Shown one piece after another: positions 42,071 to 51,530 of a stretch of DNA of 64,000 nucleotides. The notes below the pieces were generated by a model. The model made no database searches. It was not told where the DNA came from and was given only the letters and a program-made list of their open reading frames with translations. This DNA comes from Citrobacter sp. RHB25-C09 (GTDB lineage Bacteria > Pseudomonadota > Gammaproteobacteria > Enterobacterales > Enterobacteriaceae), in assembly GCF_013836145.1 (NCBI RefSeq), contig NZ_CP057483.1, forward strand, positions 620,001 through 684,000, written 5' to 3'. The position numbers and the translations under genes were made by a program. Position 1 is the stretch's first letter. Each line of letters starts with the position of its first letter.

Positions 42071-43483
42071 ATGTCACTCAGTCGGCGTCAGTTCATTCAG
42101 GCTTCGGGAATCGCACTGTGTGCCGGTGCTGTTCCGCTGAGGGCCAATGCTGCCGGTCAGCAACCGCCGCTGCCCGTTCCGCCGCTACTGGAGTCCCGCC
42201 GCGGGCAACCGTTGTTCATGACGTTGCAGCGCACGCACTGGTCCTTTACTCAGGGAAGTCGCGCGTCGGTGTGGGGCATTAACGGACGCTATCTGGGGCC
42301 AACGATCCGCGTCTGGAAAGGGGACGACGTTAAGCTGATTTACAGCAACCGCCTGGCGGAGAACGTCTCCATGACCATTGCCGGGTTGCAGGTTCCGGGG
42401 CCGCTGATGGGCGGTCCGGCACGAATGATGACGCCAAATGCGGACTGGGCGCCGGTGCTGCCGGTTCGCCAGAATGCCGCCACGTTGTGGTATCACGCCA
42501 ACACGCCAAACCGCACCGCGCAGCAGGTTTACAACGGTCTGGCGGGTATGTGGCTGGTGGAAGATGAGATCAGCAAATCTCTGCCTATCCCCAATCATTA
42601 TGGCGTTGATGACTTCCCGGTCATTATCCAGGATAAGCGCCTGGATAACTTCGGCACGCCGGAATACAGCGAACCCGGAAGCGGCGGCTTTGTTGGCGAC
42701 ACGCTGCTGGTCAATGGTGCGCAGAGCCCTTACGTTGAAGTTTCCCGTGGCTGGGTGCGTCTGCGTTTGCTGAACGCCTCAAATGCGCGCCGTTATCAAT
42801 TACAAATGAGCGATGGCCGCGCCCTGCACGTGATCTCTGGCGATCAAGGCTTTTTGCCAGCCCCGGTATCGGTGAAGCAACTGTCGCTGGCACCGGGTGA
42901 GCGCCGGGAAATACTGGTCGATATGACCAACGGTGATGAAGTATCGATTACCTGTGGTGAGGCGGCGAGCATTGTCGACCGGATCCGGGGCTTCTTCGAA
43001 CCTTCCAGTATTCTGGTTTCAACACTGGTGCTAACGCTGCGTCCGACCGGCCTGTTGCCGCTGGTCACCGACAGCCTGCCGATGCGCCTGCTGCCTACGG
43101 ATATCATCAGCGGCGCGCCGATCCGCAGCCGTGATATCAGCCTGGGCGACGATCCTGGCATTAACGGCCAGCTCTGGGATGTGAGCCGTATTGATATCAC
43201 TGCGCAGCAGGGTACCTGGGAACGCTGGACGGTGCGCGCCGATATGCCGCAGTCGTTTCACATTGAGGGTGTCGCGTTCCTTGTGCGTAACGTCAATGGC
43301 GCAATGCCGTTCCCGGAAGATCGCGGCTGGAAAGACACCGTCTGGGTCGATGGTCAGGTCGAACTGTTGGTCTATTACGGACAGCCTTCCTGGGCGCACT
43401 TCCCGTTCTACTTCAACAGCCAGACGCTGGAAATGGCGGACCGTGGCTCTATCGGACAGCTCCTGGTGAATCCGGCCCCGTAA
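42071..43483 (+). CDS. ftsP: Cell division protein FtsP (SufI)
   Basis: Periplasmic multicopper-oxidase-like protein that stabilises the divisome under stress. The 470 aa protein has a Tat signal SRRQFIQASG and a cleavage region near residue 27 (RANA/AG). Three cupredoxin domains follow, but the copper-ligand HxH motifs are missing, as in SufI. GGAGTTATT precedes the ATG. Confidence 0.97.
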   Translation: MSLSRRQFIQASGIALCAGAVPLRANAAGQQPPLPVPPLLESRRGQPLFMTLQRTHWSFTQGSRASVWGINGRYLGPTIRVWKGDDVKLIYSNRLAENVSMTIAGLQVPGPLMGGPARMMTPNADWAPVLPVRQNAATLWYHANTPNRTAQQVYNGLAGMWLVEDEISKSLPIPNHYGVDDFPVIIQDKRLDNFGTPEYSEPGSGGFVGDTLLVNGAQSPYVEVSRGWVRLRLLNASNARRYQLQMSDGRALHVISGDQGFLPAPVSVKQLSLAPGERREILVDMTNGDEVSITCGEAASIVDRIRGFFEPSSILVSTLVLTLRPTGLLPLVTDSLPMRLLPTDIISGAPIRSRDISLGDDPGINGQLWDVSRIDITAQQGTWERWTVRADMPQSFHIEGVAFLVRNVNGAMPFPEDRGWKDTVWVDGQVELLVYYGQPSWAHFPFYFNSQTLEMADRGSIGQLLVNPAP

Positions 43484-43486
43484 TCC

Positions 43487-43506
43487 TCTCGCCCGCAAGG
43501 GCGAGA
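43487..43506 (+). terminator. Possible terminator of ftsP
   Basis: Stem TCTCGCCC / GGGCGAGA with a GCAA loop just after the stop. The following AGTAAATACCTTTCTC is only weakly T-rich. Confidence 0.5.
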
Positions 43507-43582
43507 AGTAAATACCTTTCTCTTTCGTTCCGGCTTATAATCGCCGGCCTTTGATTATTTTTTTACCATTTGTGGAAGCAAT

Positions 43583-45754
43583 ATGAGCGCAATATCCCTG
43601 ATCCAGCCAGACAGAGATCTCTTCTCCTGGCCTCAGTACTGGGCGGCCTGTTTTGGTCCTGCTCCTTTTTTGCCGATGTCTCGCGACGAAATGGATCAAC
43701 TTGGCTGGGATAGCTGCGACATTATTTTGGTAACCGGTGACGCGTATGTCGATCACCCAAGCTTTGGCATGGCGATCTGTGGTCGTATGCTGGAAGCGCA
43801 AGGGTTCCGCGTAGGGATCATTGCCCAACCGGACTGGAACAGTAAAGACGACTTTATGCGTCTGGGAAAACCGAACCTGTTCTTTGGGGTTACCGCCGGA
43901 AATATGGACTCGATGATCAACCGCTACACGGCGGATCGTCGACTGCGCCATGATGACGCCTACACCCCGGATAACGTCGCGGGCAAGCGTCCGGACCGCG
44001 CTACGCTGGTCTATACCCAGCGTTGCAAAGAAGCGTGGAAAGATGTGCCGGTGATCCTTGGCGGAATCGAAGCCAGCCTGCGCCGTACTGCGCATTATGA
44101 TTACTGGTCTGATACGGTACGCCGTTCGGTACTGGTAGATTCCAAAGCCGACATGCTGATGTTCGGCAACGGTGAGCGTCCACTGGTGGAAGTGGCACAT
44201 CGTCTGGCGATGGGTGAAACCATCGATCAGATCCGCGACGTGCGTAATACCGCGATTATGGTGAAAGAAGCCCTGCCGGGCTGGAGCGGTGTCGACTCCA
44301 CGCGTCTGGATACGCCGGGCAAAATCGACCCGATCCCACACCCGTATGGCGAAGATTTACCGTGTGCAGATAACAAACCGGTCGCGCCGAAAAAGCAGGA
44401 GGCGAAAGCCATTACTGTGCAACCGGCGCGCCCTAAGCCGTGGGAGAAGACCTACGTTCTGCTGCCTTCTTTTGAGAAAGTGAAGGGCGATAAGGTACTG
44501 TACGCCCACGCTTCGCGCATTCTCCACCATGAAACCAACCCTGGCTGCGCCCGCGCGCTGATGCAAAAGCACGGTGACCGCTATATCTGGATTAACCCGC
44601 CGGCGATCCCGCTCTCAACCGAAGAGATGGACAGCGTTTTTGCACTGCCTTATAAGCGTGTGCCGCACCCTGCGTATGGTACGAGCCGTATTCCTGCCTA
44701 CGAGATGATCCGCTTCTCGGTCAATATCATGCGCGGCTGCTTTGGCGGCTGTTCATTCTGTTCGATCACCGAACACGAAGGGCGCATTATCCAGAGTCGC
44801 TCTGAAGATTCGATCATCAATGAGATCGAAGCGATCCGCGATACCGTGCCGGGCTTTACCGGGGTGATCTCCGATCTTGGCGGACCGACGGCTAACATGT
44901 ACATGCTGCGCTGTAAGTCTCCGCGCGCGGAGCAGACCTGCCGCCGTTTGTCGTGCGTTTATCCGGATATTTGTCCGCATATGGATACTAACCATGAGCC
45001 GACGATCAATCTCTACCGCCGCGCCCGCGATCTAAAAGGCATCAAGAAGATCCTCATCGCCTCTGGCGTGCGCTACGACATCGCCGTGGAAGATCCTCGC
45101 TATATCAAAGAGCTGGCGAGCCACCACGTAGGCGGTTATCTGAAGATTGCCCCAGAACATACGGAAGAAGGGCCGCTATCGAAGATGATGAAGCCGGGCA
45201 TGGGCAGCTATGACCGCTTCAAAGAGCTGTTTGATCTCTACTCGAAGCAGGCCGGGAAAGAGCAGTACCTGATCCCGTACTTTATCTCTGCGCACCCTGG
45301 GACGCGTGACGAAGATATGGTGAACCTGGCGCTGTGGCTGAAGAAGCACCGTTTCCGCCTGGATCAGGTGCAGAACTTCTACCCGTCACCGCTGGCGAAC
45401 TCAACGACCATGTATTACACCGGCAAGAACCCGCTGGGTAAAATTGGTTATAAGAGTGAAGATGTGGTGGTGCCGAAAGGGGACAAACAGCGTCGTCTGC
45501 ATAAGGCGCTGCTGCGTTATCACGATCCTGCCAACTGGCCGATGATCCGTCAGGCGCTGGAAGAGATGGGTAAAAAGCACCTGATCGGCGGACGCCGGGA
45601 CTGTTTGGTACCCGCGCCAACGCTGGAAGAGATGCGCGAAGCGCGTCGTCAGAACCGCAATACCCGTCCGGCACTGACCAAGCACACGCCGGTGGCGCAT
45701 CAGCGTCAGACGCTGGCTGCAAACAAAAAACGCGGTAAGGTCGCAGGACGTTAA
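43583..45754 (+). CDS. ygiQ: Radical SAM protein YgiQ
   Basis: UPF0313 radical SAM protein. The 723 aa product has an N-terminal B12-binding-like domain (residues about 20-200), the iron-sulphur cluster motif CFGGCSFC (CxxxCxxC) near residue 388 in a TIM-barrel core, and a basic C-terminal tail (RRQNRNTRPALTKH to KKRGKVAGR). The gene is intact, whereas it is interrupted in some E. coli K-12 annotations. Reaction unknown. Confidence 0.94.
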   Translation: MSAISLIQPDRDLFSWPQYWAACFGPAPFLPMSRDEMDQLGWDSCDIILVTGDAYVDHPSFGMAICGRMLEAQGFRVGIIAQPDWNSKDDFMRLGKPNLFFGVTAGNMDSMINRYTADRRLRHDDAYTPDNVAGKRPDRATLVYTQRCKEAWKDVPVILGGIEASLRRTAHYDYWSDTVRRSVLVDSKADMLMFGNGERPLVEVAHRLAMGETIDQIRDVRNTAIMVKEALPGWSGVDSTRLDTPGKIDPIPHPYGEDLPCADNKPVAPKKQEAKAITVQPARPKPWEKTYVLLPSFEKVKGDKVLYAHASRILHHETNPGCARALMQKHGDRYIWINPPAIPLSTEEMDSVFALPYKRVPHPAYGTSRIPAYEMIRFSVNIMRGCFGGCSFCSITEHEGRIIQSRSEDSIINEIEAIRDTVPGFTGVISDLGGPTANMYMLRCKSPRAEQTCRRLSCVYPDICPHMDTNHEPTINLYRRARDLKGIKKILIASGVRYDIAVEDPRYIKELASHHVGGYLKIAPEHTEEGPLSKMMKPGMGSYDRFKELFDLYSKQAGKEQYLIPYFISAHPGTRDEDMVNLALWLKKHRFRLDQVQNFYPSPLANSTTMYYTGKNPLGKIGYKSEDVVVPKGDKQRRLHKALLRYHDPANWPMIRQALEEMGKKHLIGGRRDCLVPAPTLEEMREARRQNRNTRPALTKHTPVAHQRQTLAANKKRGKVAGR

Positions 45755-45760
45755 TCCCAA

Positions 45761-45831
45761 TGCCCGGTGGCGCTGGCGCTTACCGGGCCTACGGAACCAG
45801 TAGACCGGATAAGGCGAAGCCGCCATCCGGC
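45761..45831. repeat. REP/BIME element
   Basis: Inverted REP pair (TGCCCGGTGGCGCTGGCGCTTACCGGGCCTACG and GTAGACCGGATAAGGCG ... CGCCATCCGGC) between convergent ygiQ and the transporter gene. Confidence 0.85.
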
Positions 45832-45851
45832 TTATTTTACCGGACCTGTGA

Positions 45852-47306
45852 TTAGTACAAACCTAACACTTTCCACCAGGCCAAACCGACGGTGATAAAT
45901 ACCGCCTGGTTAAAGAGGCTGATGACAAATCCCGTCCTCCACCAGACGCCGGTAGGAACATACCCGGCCCCAAACAGAATCGGTCCCCGCGCGTGGGTAT
46001 ACTGGGTCAGAGAGCAATAAAGGCTGCTGGTGAATGCCAGCATCAGCGCCATGGGCACGGTCGGAATGTTCAAATGAATCCCCACCCCAAGGAACACCGC
46101 ATACAGTGCGGCAATCTGTGCGTTGCCGCTGGCGAAAAAATAGTGGGTGTAAAAATAGGCGGCGTTTAGCAACAGCAGAACGATGACCCAGCTTGTGCCG
46201 TGCATGGTGCTGCCGATACTTTCGCCAATCAGATTGCCGAACCAGGTAGTGAATCCGAGTTTTTTCAACTGGTTGGCCATCATCAGCAGGGCAGCAAACC
46301 AGATCAGCGTATCCCACGCGCCTTTTTCGCTTTTGACATCTTCCCAGCTTAAAACGCCGCTGAGCAGCAGAATAGAAAGCCCTACAAACGAGGCGGTGGT
46401 GGCATCGACACCCAACATATCACCAAAAATCCACAGCACCAGCAGCACACCAACGGTTGCCAGCATCAGCCATTCGCCGCGCGACATTCGCCCCATTTGC
46501 GCCAGTTCTTTTCGTGCCAGCTCCGGTGCGTTCGGTGTGTGTTTGATCTCAGGACGCGTCAGCCAGTAAACCAATAGCGGCACGATGAGCAGAGATATCA
46601 GGCAGGGAAGTAGTGCCGCCATAAACCAACTACTCCATGTCAGCGTCACACCCGCATTAGCTGCCAGTTTTACTGCCAGCAGGTTTCCGGTATAGCCCGT
46701 CATAAACAGGGCTGCAGTGACATCGTTAACGTTGCCGATACAGGTGATGAGAAACGTGCCTATTTTACGGCGTGACTCATCGTCTGGGCGCGAGTCAAAG
46801 CTACGCGCTAGCGAGTCGGCAATGGGATAGATAACGCCACCGCATCGCGCGGTGTTGCTTGGCATGGCGGGAGAGAGGATCAGATCCGCAAACGCCAGGC
46901 CATAGGCAAGGCCCAGCGTTCTTTTCCCCAGCAGGCGGATCATTTGTAATGCAATACGTCGTCCTAATCCGGTTTTAATAAAGCCTCGGGCAATCATAAA
47001 GGCCACGACAATCAGCCAGATAAGTGAACTGTTGAGTTCGCTCAGCGCGGTAGTGATGGCGCCACTCGCCGTTTTATCGCCCGCCGCATAGGCGAGGGCA
47101 AAGACCGTGATGCCAATAATCCCAACGGCGCCTATGGGCAAAACCTTTGCCACGATAGAGGCGATTGTGGCGACAAAGATGATGGCTGAATGCCAGGCCG
47201 GGGCGCTTAGCCCTGTTGGTGGCGAAATTTGCCACAGCCCGGCGGCGATAAAAAGAATAAGAATTAATGGGAGCCATTTGACGCCCGAAGGCTTATTTTC
47301 CGCCAC
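45852..47306 (-). CDS. DASS-family anion:sodium symporter / dicarboxylate transporter
   Basis: 484 aa polytopic inner-membrane protein with about 12 hydrophobic spans. Family marks are SNTARCGGVIYPI near residue 153 (SNT motif that binds carboxylate) and the matching C-terminal SLYCSLTQYTHARGPILFG. It resembles CitT/TtdT/YbhI-type di- and tricarboxylate carriers, but the exact substrate cannot be read from sequence. E. coli has yqhG and yqhH at this place, so it is an accessory insertion between ygiQ and dkgA. Confidence 0.85.
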   Translation of the reverse strand: MAENKPSGVKWLPLILILFIAAGLWQISPPTGLSAPAWHSAIIFVATIASIVAKVLPIGAVGIIGITVFALAYAAGDKTASGAITTALSELNSSLIWLIVVAFMIARGFIKTGLGRRIALQMIRLLGKRTLGLAYGLAFADLILSPAMPSNTARCGGVIYPIADSLARSFDSRPDDESRRKIGTFLITCIGNVNDVTAALFMTGYTGNLLAVKLAANAGVTLTWSSWFMAALLPCLISLLIVPLLVYWLTRPEIKHTPNAPELARKELAQMGRMSRGEWLMLATVGVLLVLWIFGDMLGVDATTASFVGLSILLLSGVLSWEDVKSEKGAWDTLIWFAALLMMANQLKKLGFTTWFGNLIGESIGSTMHGTSWVIVLLLLNAAYFYTHYFFASGNAQIAALYAVFLGVGIHLNIPTVPMALMLAFTSSLYCSLTQYTHARGPILFGAGYVPTGVWWRTGFVISLFNQAVFITVGLAWWKVLGLY

Positions 47307-47449
47307 GGTTTTGCACCTATAAGTATTTGATATATTTGTTTACTAATTATAATAACCATCATTGAATACAGGGTTATTTGGAAACTATGCTGCGCTTGCA
47401 TGGACAGGAAATAAACAAAAAAATAGGGACTGTTTGTGCCAAAATATTT

Positions 47450-47477
47450 CAAAGAAAGGCCCGACAGAGTGTCGGGC
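47450..47477 (-). terminator. Terminator of dkgA
   Basis: Perfect 8-bp stem GCCCGACA / TGTCGGGC with a 3-base loop, followed on the minus strand by CTTTCTTTG. Confidence 0.8.
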
Positions 47478-47490
47478 ACAGGAAAGGCAA

Positions 47491-48318
47491 TTAACCGCCG
47501 AACTGGTCCGGATCCGGCCCCAGGCGTTTGCCCTGGTCGAGTTTAGCGATTTCGCTGAGTTCGTCTTTGTCGAGGCGGAAGTCCCAGACATCAAAGTTTT
47601 CCGCAATGCGGGAAGGGGTTACGGATTTCGGGATCACCACCAGACCGTTGTCCAGATGCCAGCGGATCACGATCTGCGCCGGGGTTTTACCGTATTTATC
47701 CGCCAGGTCACGAATGATTTTCTGATCGAAAACGCCGTCACCGCCCTGAGCCAGCGGGCTCCAGGCTTCGGTCTGAATTTTGTGTGTCGCATTCCACGCG
47801 TGCAGTTGGCGTTGTTGCATCAGCGGATGAAGCTCGATTTGGTTGATCACCGGGGTGACCCCCGTTTCATCTATCAGACGCTGAAGATGATTCACCTGGA
47901 AGTTACACACACCAATGCTTTTAATCAGTCCCTGCTTTTGCAGGTCGATCATGCCTTCCCAGGCTTCGACATAATGGTCGATCGCCGGCACCGGCCAGTG
48001 CATCAGATACAGATCAAGATAATCGAGCTGGAGTTTTTCCAGACTTTCCTGCAACGCTTCGCGTGGGCGTTTCTGATCGTCATTCCACAGTTTGGTGGTA
48101 ATGAACAGTTCGTCGCGAGGGATGCCCCCGTTTTTAAGCGCTTTACCGACGCCTTCCTCATTTTTGTAGGCGGCTGCGGTATCAATTGAGCGATACCCCA
48201 CTTCCAGCGCTTTATGAATGGCGGATACGACTTCGTCGTTACCGGCTTTCCATACACCTAACCCCAGTTGGGGCATGACATTGCCATCCTGAAGCTTAAT
48301 TACGGTTTGGTTTGCCAT
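47491..48318 (-). CDS. dkgA: 2,5-diketo-D-gluconate/methylglyoxal reductase DkgA
   Basis: NADPH-dependent aldo-keto reductase acting on 2,5-diketogluconate, methylglyoxal and other aldehydes. 275 aa. The catalytic tetrad is visible: D46 and Y51 in SIDTAAAYKNE, K80 in TTKLWNDD and H113 in LYLMHWP. The C-terminal IPKSVTPSRIAEN binds the cofactor. It follows yqhD by 104 bp, and the two are induced together by YqhC in E. coli. Confidence 0.96.
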   Translation of the reverse strand: MANQTVIKLQDGNVMPQLGLGVWKAGNDEVVSAIHKALEVGYRSIDTAAAYKNEEGVGKALKNGGIPRDELFITTKLWNDDQKRPREALQESLEKLQLDYLDLYLMHWPVPAIDHYVEAWEGMIDLQKQGLIKSIGVCNFQVNHLQRLIDETGVTPVINQIELHPLMQQRQLHAWNATHKIQTEAWSPLAQGGDGVFDQKIIRDLADKYGKTPAQIVIRWHLDNGLVVIPKSVTPSRIAENFDVWDFRLDKDELSEIAKLDQGKRLGPDPDQFGG

Positions 48319-48422
48319 TTTTTCTCCTCCATATGTTCATCACCGGGGGGAGCCCCCGGTGAGAATGTGTGACTTAAGTCTGGACGAAATGCCTGAAAAC
48401 GAAAGTCAGAGGGCAAAAAAGC

Positions 48423-49586
48423 TTAGCGGGCGGCTTCGTAAATACGGCGGCTGACGTCGAGAGTAATGTCGTGATGTTCACCCAACTGTGTCATACCGTG
48501 TTCTTCCAGTTTCGCCAGCAGTGCCGGGATGGAGCTGCCGTCCAGACCGTACCCGGAGAGGCGAGTAGGTACGCCCAACTGCTCGAAGAAATTACGCGTC
48601 GCTGCGATGGCGGCATCAATACGCGCGTCGTCAGAACCTTCGGTGATGTTCCACACGCGCTCCGCGTATTGCAGCAGTTTTTCACGTTTGGTATCGCGTT
48701 TTTCATTCCACAGCGCAGGCAGAACAACCGCCAGCGTCTGGGCGTGATCCAGCCCGTGCATTGCCGTCAGTTCGTGGCCCAGCATATGGGTTGCCCAGTC
48801 CTGGGGAACGCCCGCGCCAATCAGGCCGTTCAACGCCTGAGTGGCTGCCCACATGACGTTGGCACGGACATCGTAGTTTTCCGGCTCTTGCAGCGCTTTC
48901 GGACCGTCTTCAATCAGCGTCAGCAGAATCCCTTCCGCGAAACGATCCTGAATTTTGGCGTCAACCGGGTAGGTTACGTACTGCTCGACGGTGTGAACAA
49001 AAGCATCTACCACGCCGTTAGCCACCTGACGTGGCGGCAGAGTGTAGGTGTAAACCGGATCTAACACCGCAAATACCGGCTGGACGTGTGGTGAATGGAA
49101 GGCCTGCTTGTCACCCGTGGTTTTACGGGAGATCACCGCGCCTTTGTTGGATTCAGAACCGGTCGCTGGCAGCGTCAGCACGGAGCCCATCGGAATAGCG
49201 CTTTTAATCTCGCTACCGCTGGTTTGCAGAATGTGCCACGGGTCGGTGCCTTCCGGATAGTGCGCTGCAGCGGCAATAAATTTCGTGCCATCCAGCACAG
49301 AGCCACCGCCGACGGCCAGCAGGAAGGTGATCTTCTCATCACGGGCGATTTTGACCGCGTTCATCAGCGTTTCGTAAGACGGATTGGGTTCGATGCCACC
49401 AAATTCGCGGACGTCCATCCCTTTTAGCGCCTCCTGGACCTGTGCCAGAACGCCGGTCTTTTTCACGCTGCCGCCGCCGTAGGTGATCAGCACGCGAGCG
49501 TCCTGCGGGATTTGTTCGCGCAGTTCGGCAATGGCGCCTTTACCAAACAGAATGCGGGTCGGGGTATGCAGATTAAAGTTATTCAT
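48423..49586 (-). CDS. yqhD: NADPH-dependent aldehyde reductase YqhD
   Basis: Iron/zinc-dependent group III alcohol dehydrogenase that reduces furfural, acrolein, methylglyoxal and similar aldehydes. 387 aa. The nucleotide motif GGGSVLDGTKFI lies near residue 95, and metal ligands lie in DAFVHTVEQ, GHELTAMHGLDHAQ and nearby (residues about 194-281). Divergent from its activator gene yqhC. Confidence 0.97.
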   Translation of the reverse strand: MNNFNLHTPTRILFGKGAIAELREQIPQDARVLITYGGGSVKKTGVLAQVQEALKGMDVREFGGIEPNPSYETLMNAVKIARDEKITFLLAVGGGSVLDGTKFIAAAAHYPEGTDPWHILQTSGSEIKSAIPMGSVLTLPATGSESNKGAVISRKTTGDKQAFHSPHVQPVFAVLDPVYTYTLPPRQVANGVVDAFVHTVEQYVTYPVDAKIQDRFAEGILLTLIEDGPKALQEPENYDVRANVMWAATQALNGLIGAGVPQDWATHMLGHELTAMHGLDHAQTLAVVLPALWNEKRDTKREKLLQYAERVWNITEGSDDARIDAAIAATRNFFEQLGVPTRLSGYGLDGSSIPALLAKLEEHGMTQLGEHHDITLDVSRRIYEAAR

Positions 49587-49779
49587 TGCTCGTTCCCTAT
49601 ATGTAGGTAAAAAGAGGGCAGGCGAAGGTCTGCCTGATGGAGAACATTGTGGTCGCGCACGCTCTTCCTCTCAATGCTCATTTCTGCCAATGTCTTGCCC
49701 ATTTCTCCAGAGTGCTGGAGAAAAGAGACAAAATTGCGCACAATCAAAGCGTCGACATTGATTGAGAAAAGAACCCGCC

Positions 49780-50679
49780 ATGACCCGTGAAGCGATCTGT
49801 TTACAGCTAACTGATAAAATTAAGATTTTGAAAGAAAAAGGAAATTTAACACAGAGTTTGCTGCCGGACGTGGGTCTGCTGTATGGCACTGAGCCAGGCG
49901 CACGCACTCCAGTGATGTACGACCCTGGCATCATATTTCTCTTTTCCGGGCATAAGATCGGTTATATCAATGAGCGTGTTTTTCGCTATGACACCAATGA
50001 ATATCTGCTGTTGACCGTGCCCTTACCCTTCGAGTGTGAAACCTACGCAACGCCGGAGGTACCGCTGGCAGGGTTGCGCATTAATGTCGATCTCCTGCAA
50101 TTGCAGGAGTTGTTAATGGACATTGGCGAGGATGACCAGTTTCAGCCATCGATGGCGGCCAGCGGGATTAACTCGGCCACCCTCTCAGAAGAGATACTCT
50201 GCGCTGCAGAACGCCTGCTCGATGTGATGGAACGGCCGCTGGATGCGCGGATCCTCGGTAAGCAAATTATCCGCGAGATCCTCTATCACGTACTGACCGG
50301 GCCGCGCGGCGGCGCGCTGCTGGCGCTGGTCAGTCGTCAGACCCACTTCAGCCTGATCAGTCGCGTATTGAAGCGCATCGAAAATAAGTACACTGAAAAC
50401 CTCAACGTTGAGCAGTTGGCGGCTGAAGCCAATATGAGCGTCTCGGCGTTTCATCATAATTTTAAGTCAGTAACCAGCACATCGCCGTTGCAGTATCTGA
50501 AAACCTATCGCTTACATAAGGCGCGGATGATGATAATCCACGATGGCATGAAGGCCAGCGCGGCGGCAATGCAGGTGGGCTACGAAAGCGCGTCACAGTT
50601 TAGTCGCGAATTTAAGCGCTATTTTGGCGTGACGCCGGGAGAGGATGCGGCGCGGATCCGCACCATGCAGGGAAGTTAA
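49780..50679 (+). CDS. yqhC: AraC-family activator YqhC
   Basis: Activates yqhD-dkgA on exposure to reactive aldehydes. From the ATG at 49780 (MTREAICLQL) it is 299 aa; an upstream TTG at 49762 would add six residues. The N-terminal AraC-type ligand domain (residues about 1-180) is followed by two helix-turn-helix motifs, VEQLAAEANMSVSAFHHNFK and SAAAMQVGYESASQFSREFK. The 175-bp gap to yqhD should hold the operator. Confidence 0.95.
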   Translation: MTREAICLQLTDKIKILKEKGNLTQSLLPDVGLLYGTEPGARTPVMYDPGIIFLFSGHKIGYINERVFRYDTNEYLLLTVPLPFECETYATPEVPLAGLRINVDLLQLQELLMDIGEDDQFQPSMAASGINSATLSEEILCAAERLLDVMERPLDARILGKQIIREILYHVLTGPRGGALLALVSRQTHFSLISRVLKRIENKYTENLNVEQLAAEANMSVSAFHHNFKSVTSTSPLQYLKTYRLHKARMMIIHDGMKASAAAMQVGYESASQFSREFKRYFGVTPGEDAARIRTMQGS

Positions 50680-50689
50680 CTACGTTACC

Positions 50690-50721
50690 GTAGGCCGGAT
50701 GAGCGTCAGCGCCATCCGGCA
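50690..50721. repeat. REP element
   Basis: Single hairpin GTAGGCCGGATGAGCG / CGCCATCCGGCA after yqhC. Confidence 0.8.
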
Positions 50722-50730
50722 ATCAAAACA

Positions 50731-51390
50731 TCAGGCGCTACAGTATTTCTTTTTGATCACCACAAACAGCGTACCGATCAACCCGGCTGCCAGCAGAAAA
50801 ATCGGCAGGATCATCAGGAAGGTCATCACCTGATCTTCATGACGCTTAACGAAGGGGATCATGCTCAGCGCATAGCCGAAGCTCGTGACCACACCAACCC
50901 ACAGCAGGCCGCTCAGCCAGTTGAAAAACTGAAAGCGACGGTTAGAGAGCCCGGAAATGCCGGCCATGGTTGGCAGCAGGGTGCGCACAAACGCCAGAAA
51001 GCGACCGGCCAGCAGCGCTAACAGGCCGTGGCGGTCAAACATGCAGGTCGCGCGCTGGTGGTATTTCGCCGGAAGTTGCGCCAGCCAGCCTTTCACCGTT
51101 TTCGTATTTCCCAGCCAGCGGCCCTGAATATAACTGAGCCAGCAGCCCAGACTGGCCGCCGTGGTCAGAATAACCAGGGTCGGCACAAAGCTCATCACGC
51201 CTTGCGCAACCAGTGCGCCTGCCAGTAACAGCAGACTATCGCCGGGTAGAAATGAGGCAGGTAATAAACCATTCTCTAAAAACAGCGTGGCAAACATCAC
51301 AAAGTAGACGACGCTAACAACGTGAGGGTCCGCCAGCGCAGCAAAATCGTGTTGCCAGAGCGCAGCGATAATATCTTGAATGACAGCCAT
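50731..51390 (-). CDS. yghB: DedA-family membrane protein YghB
   Basis: 219 aa inner-membrane protein of the DedA family, redundant with YqjA for cell division, proton-motive-force maintenance and drug or alkali tolerance. The family motif FLPGDSLLLLAGALVAQG is near residue 47 and GRFLAFVRTLLPTMAGIS near 128, with membrane-embedded acidic and arginine residues. Lone gene between yqhC and metC. Confidence 0.95.
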   Translation of the reverse strand: MAVIQDIIAALWQHDFAALADPHVVSVVYFVMFATLFLENGLLPASFLPGDSLLLLAGALVAQGVMSFVPTLVILTTAASLGCWLSYIQGRWLGNTKTVKGWLAQLPAKYHQRATCMFDRHGLLALLAGRFLAFVRTLLPTMAGISGLSNRRFQFFNWLSGLLWVGVVTSFGYALSMIPFVKRHEDQVMTFLMILPIFLLAAGLIGTLFVVIKKKYCSA

Positions 51391-51530
51391 GGACTTTCCT
51401 GTGGAACAGCGTTTAAGCCTTAATGAGCCTATTGTACTCCTGAACGGGCCGGGATGCCTTGATCACGGACGCAACTAATGCAGACAATTTTAATCAAAAG
51501 TGTCTGCAATGCTGTCCATGGGCGTCAATT

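Noticed and set aside
43535..44341. 268-codon open frame antisense to ygiQ
   Set aside because: Overlaps a conserved radical SAM gene fully on the opposite strand; no family features.
47362..48189. 275-codon open frame antisense to dkgA
   Set aside because: Shadow of the conserved aldo-keto reductase gene and its terminator.
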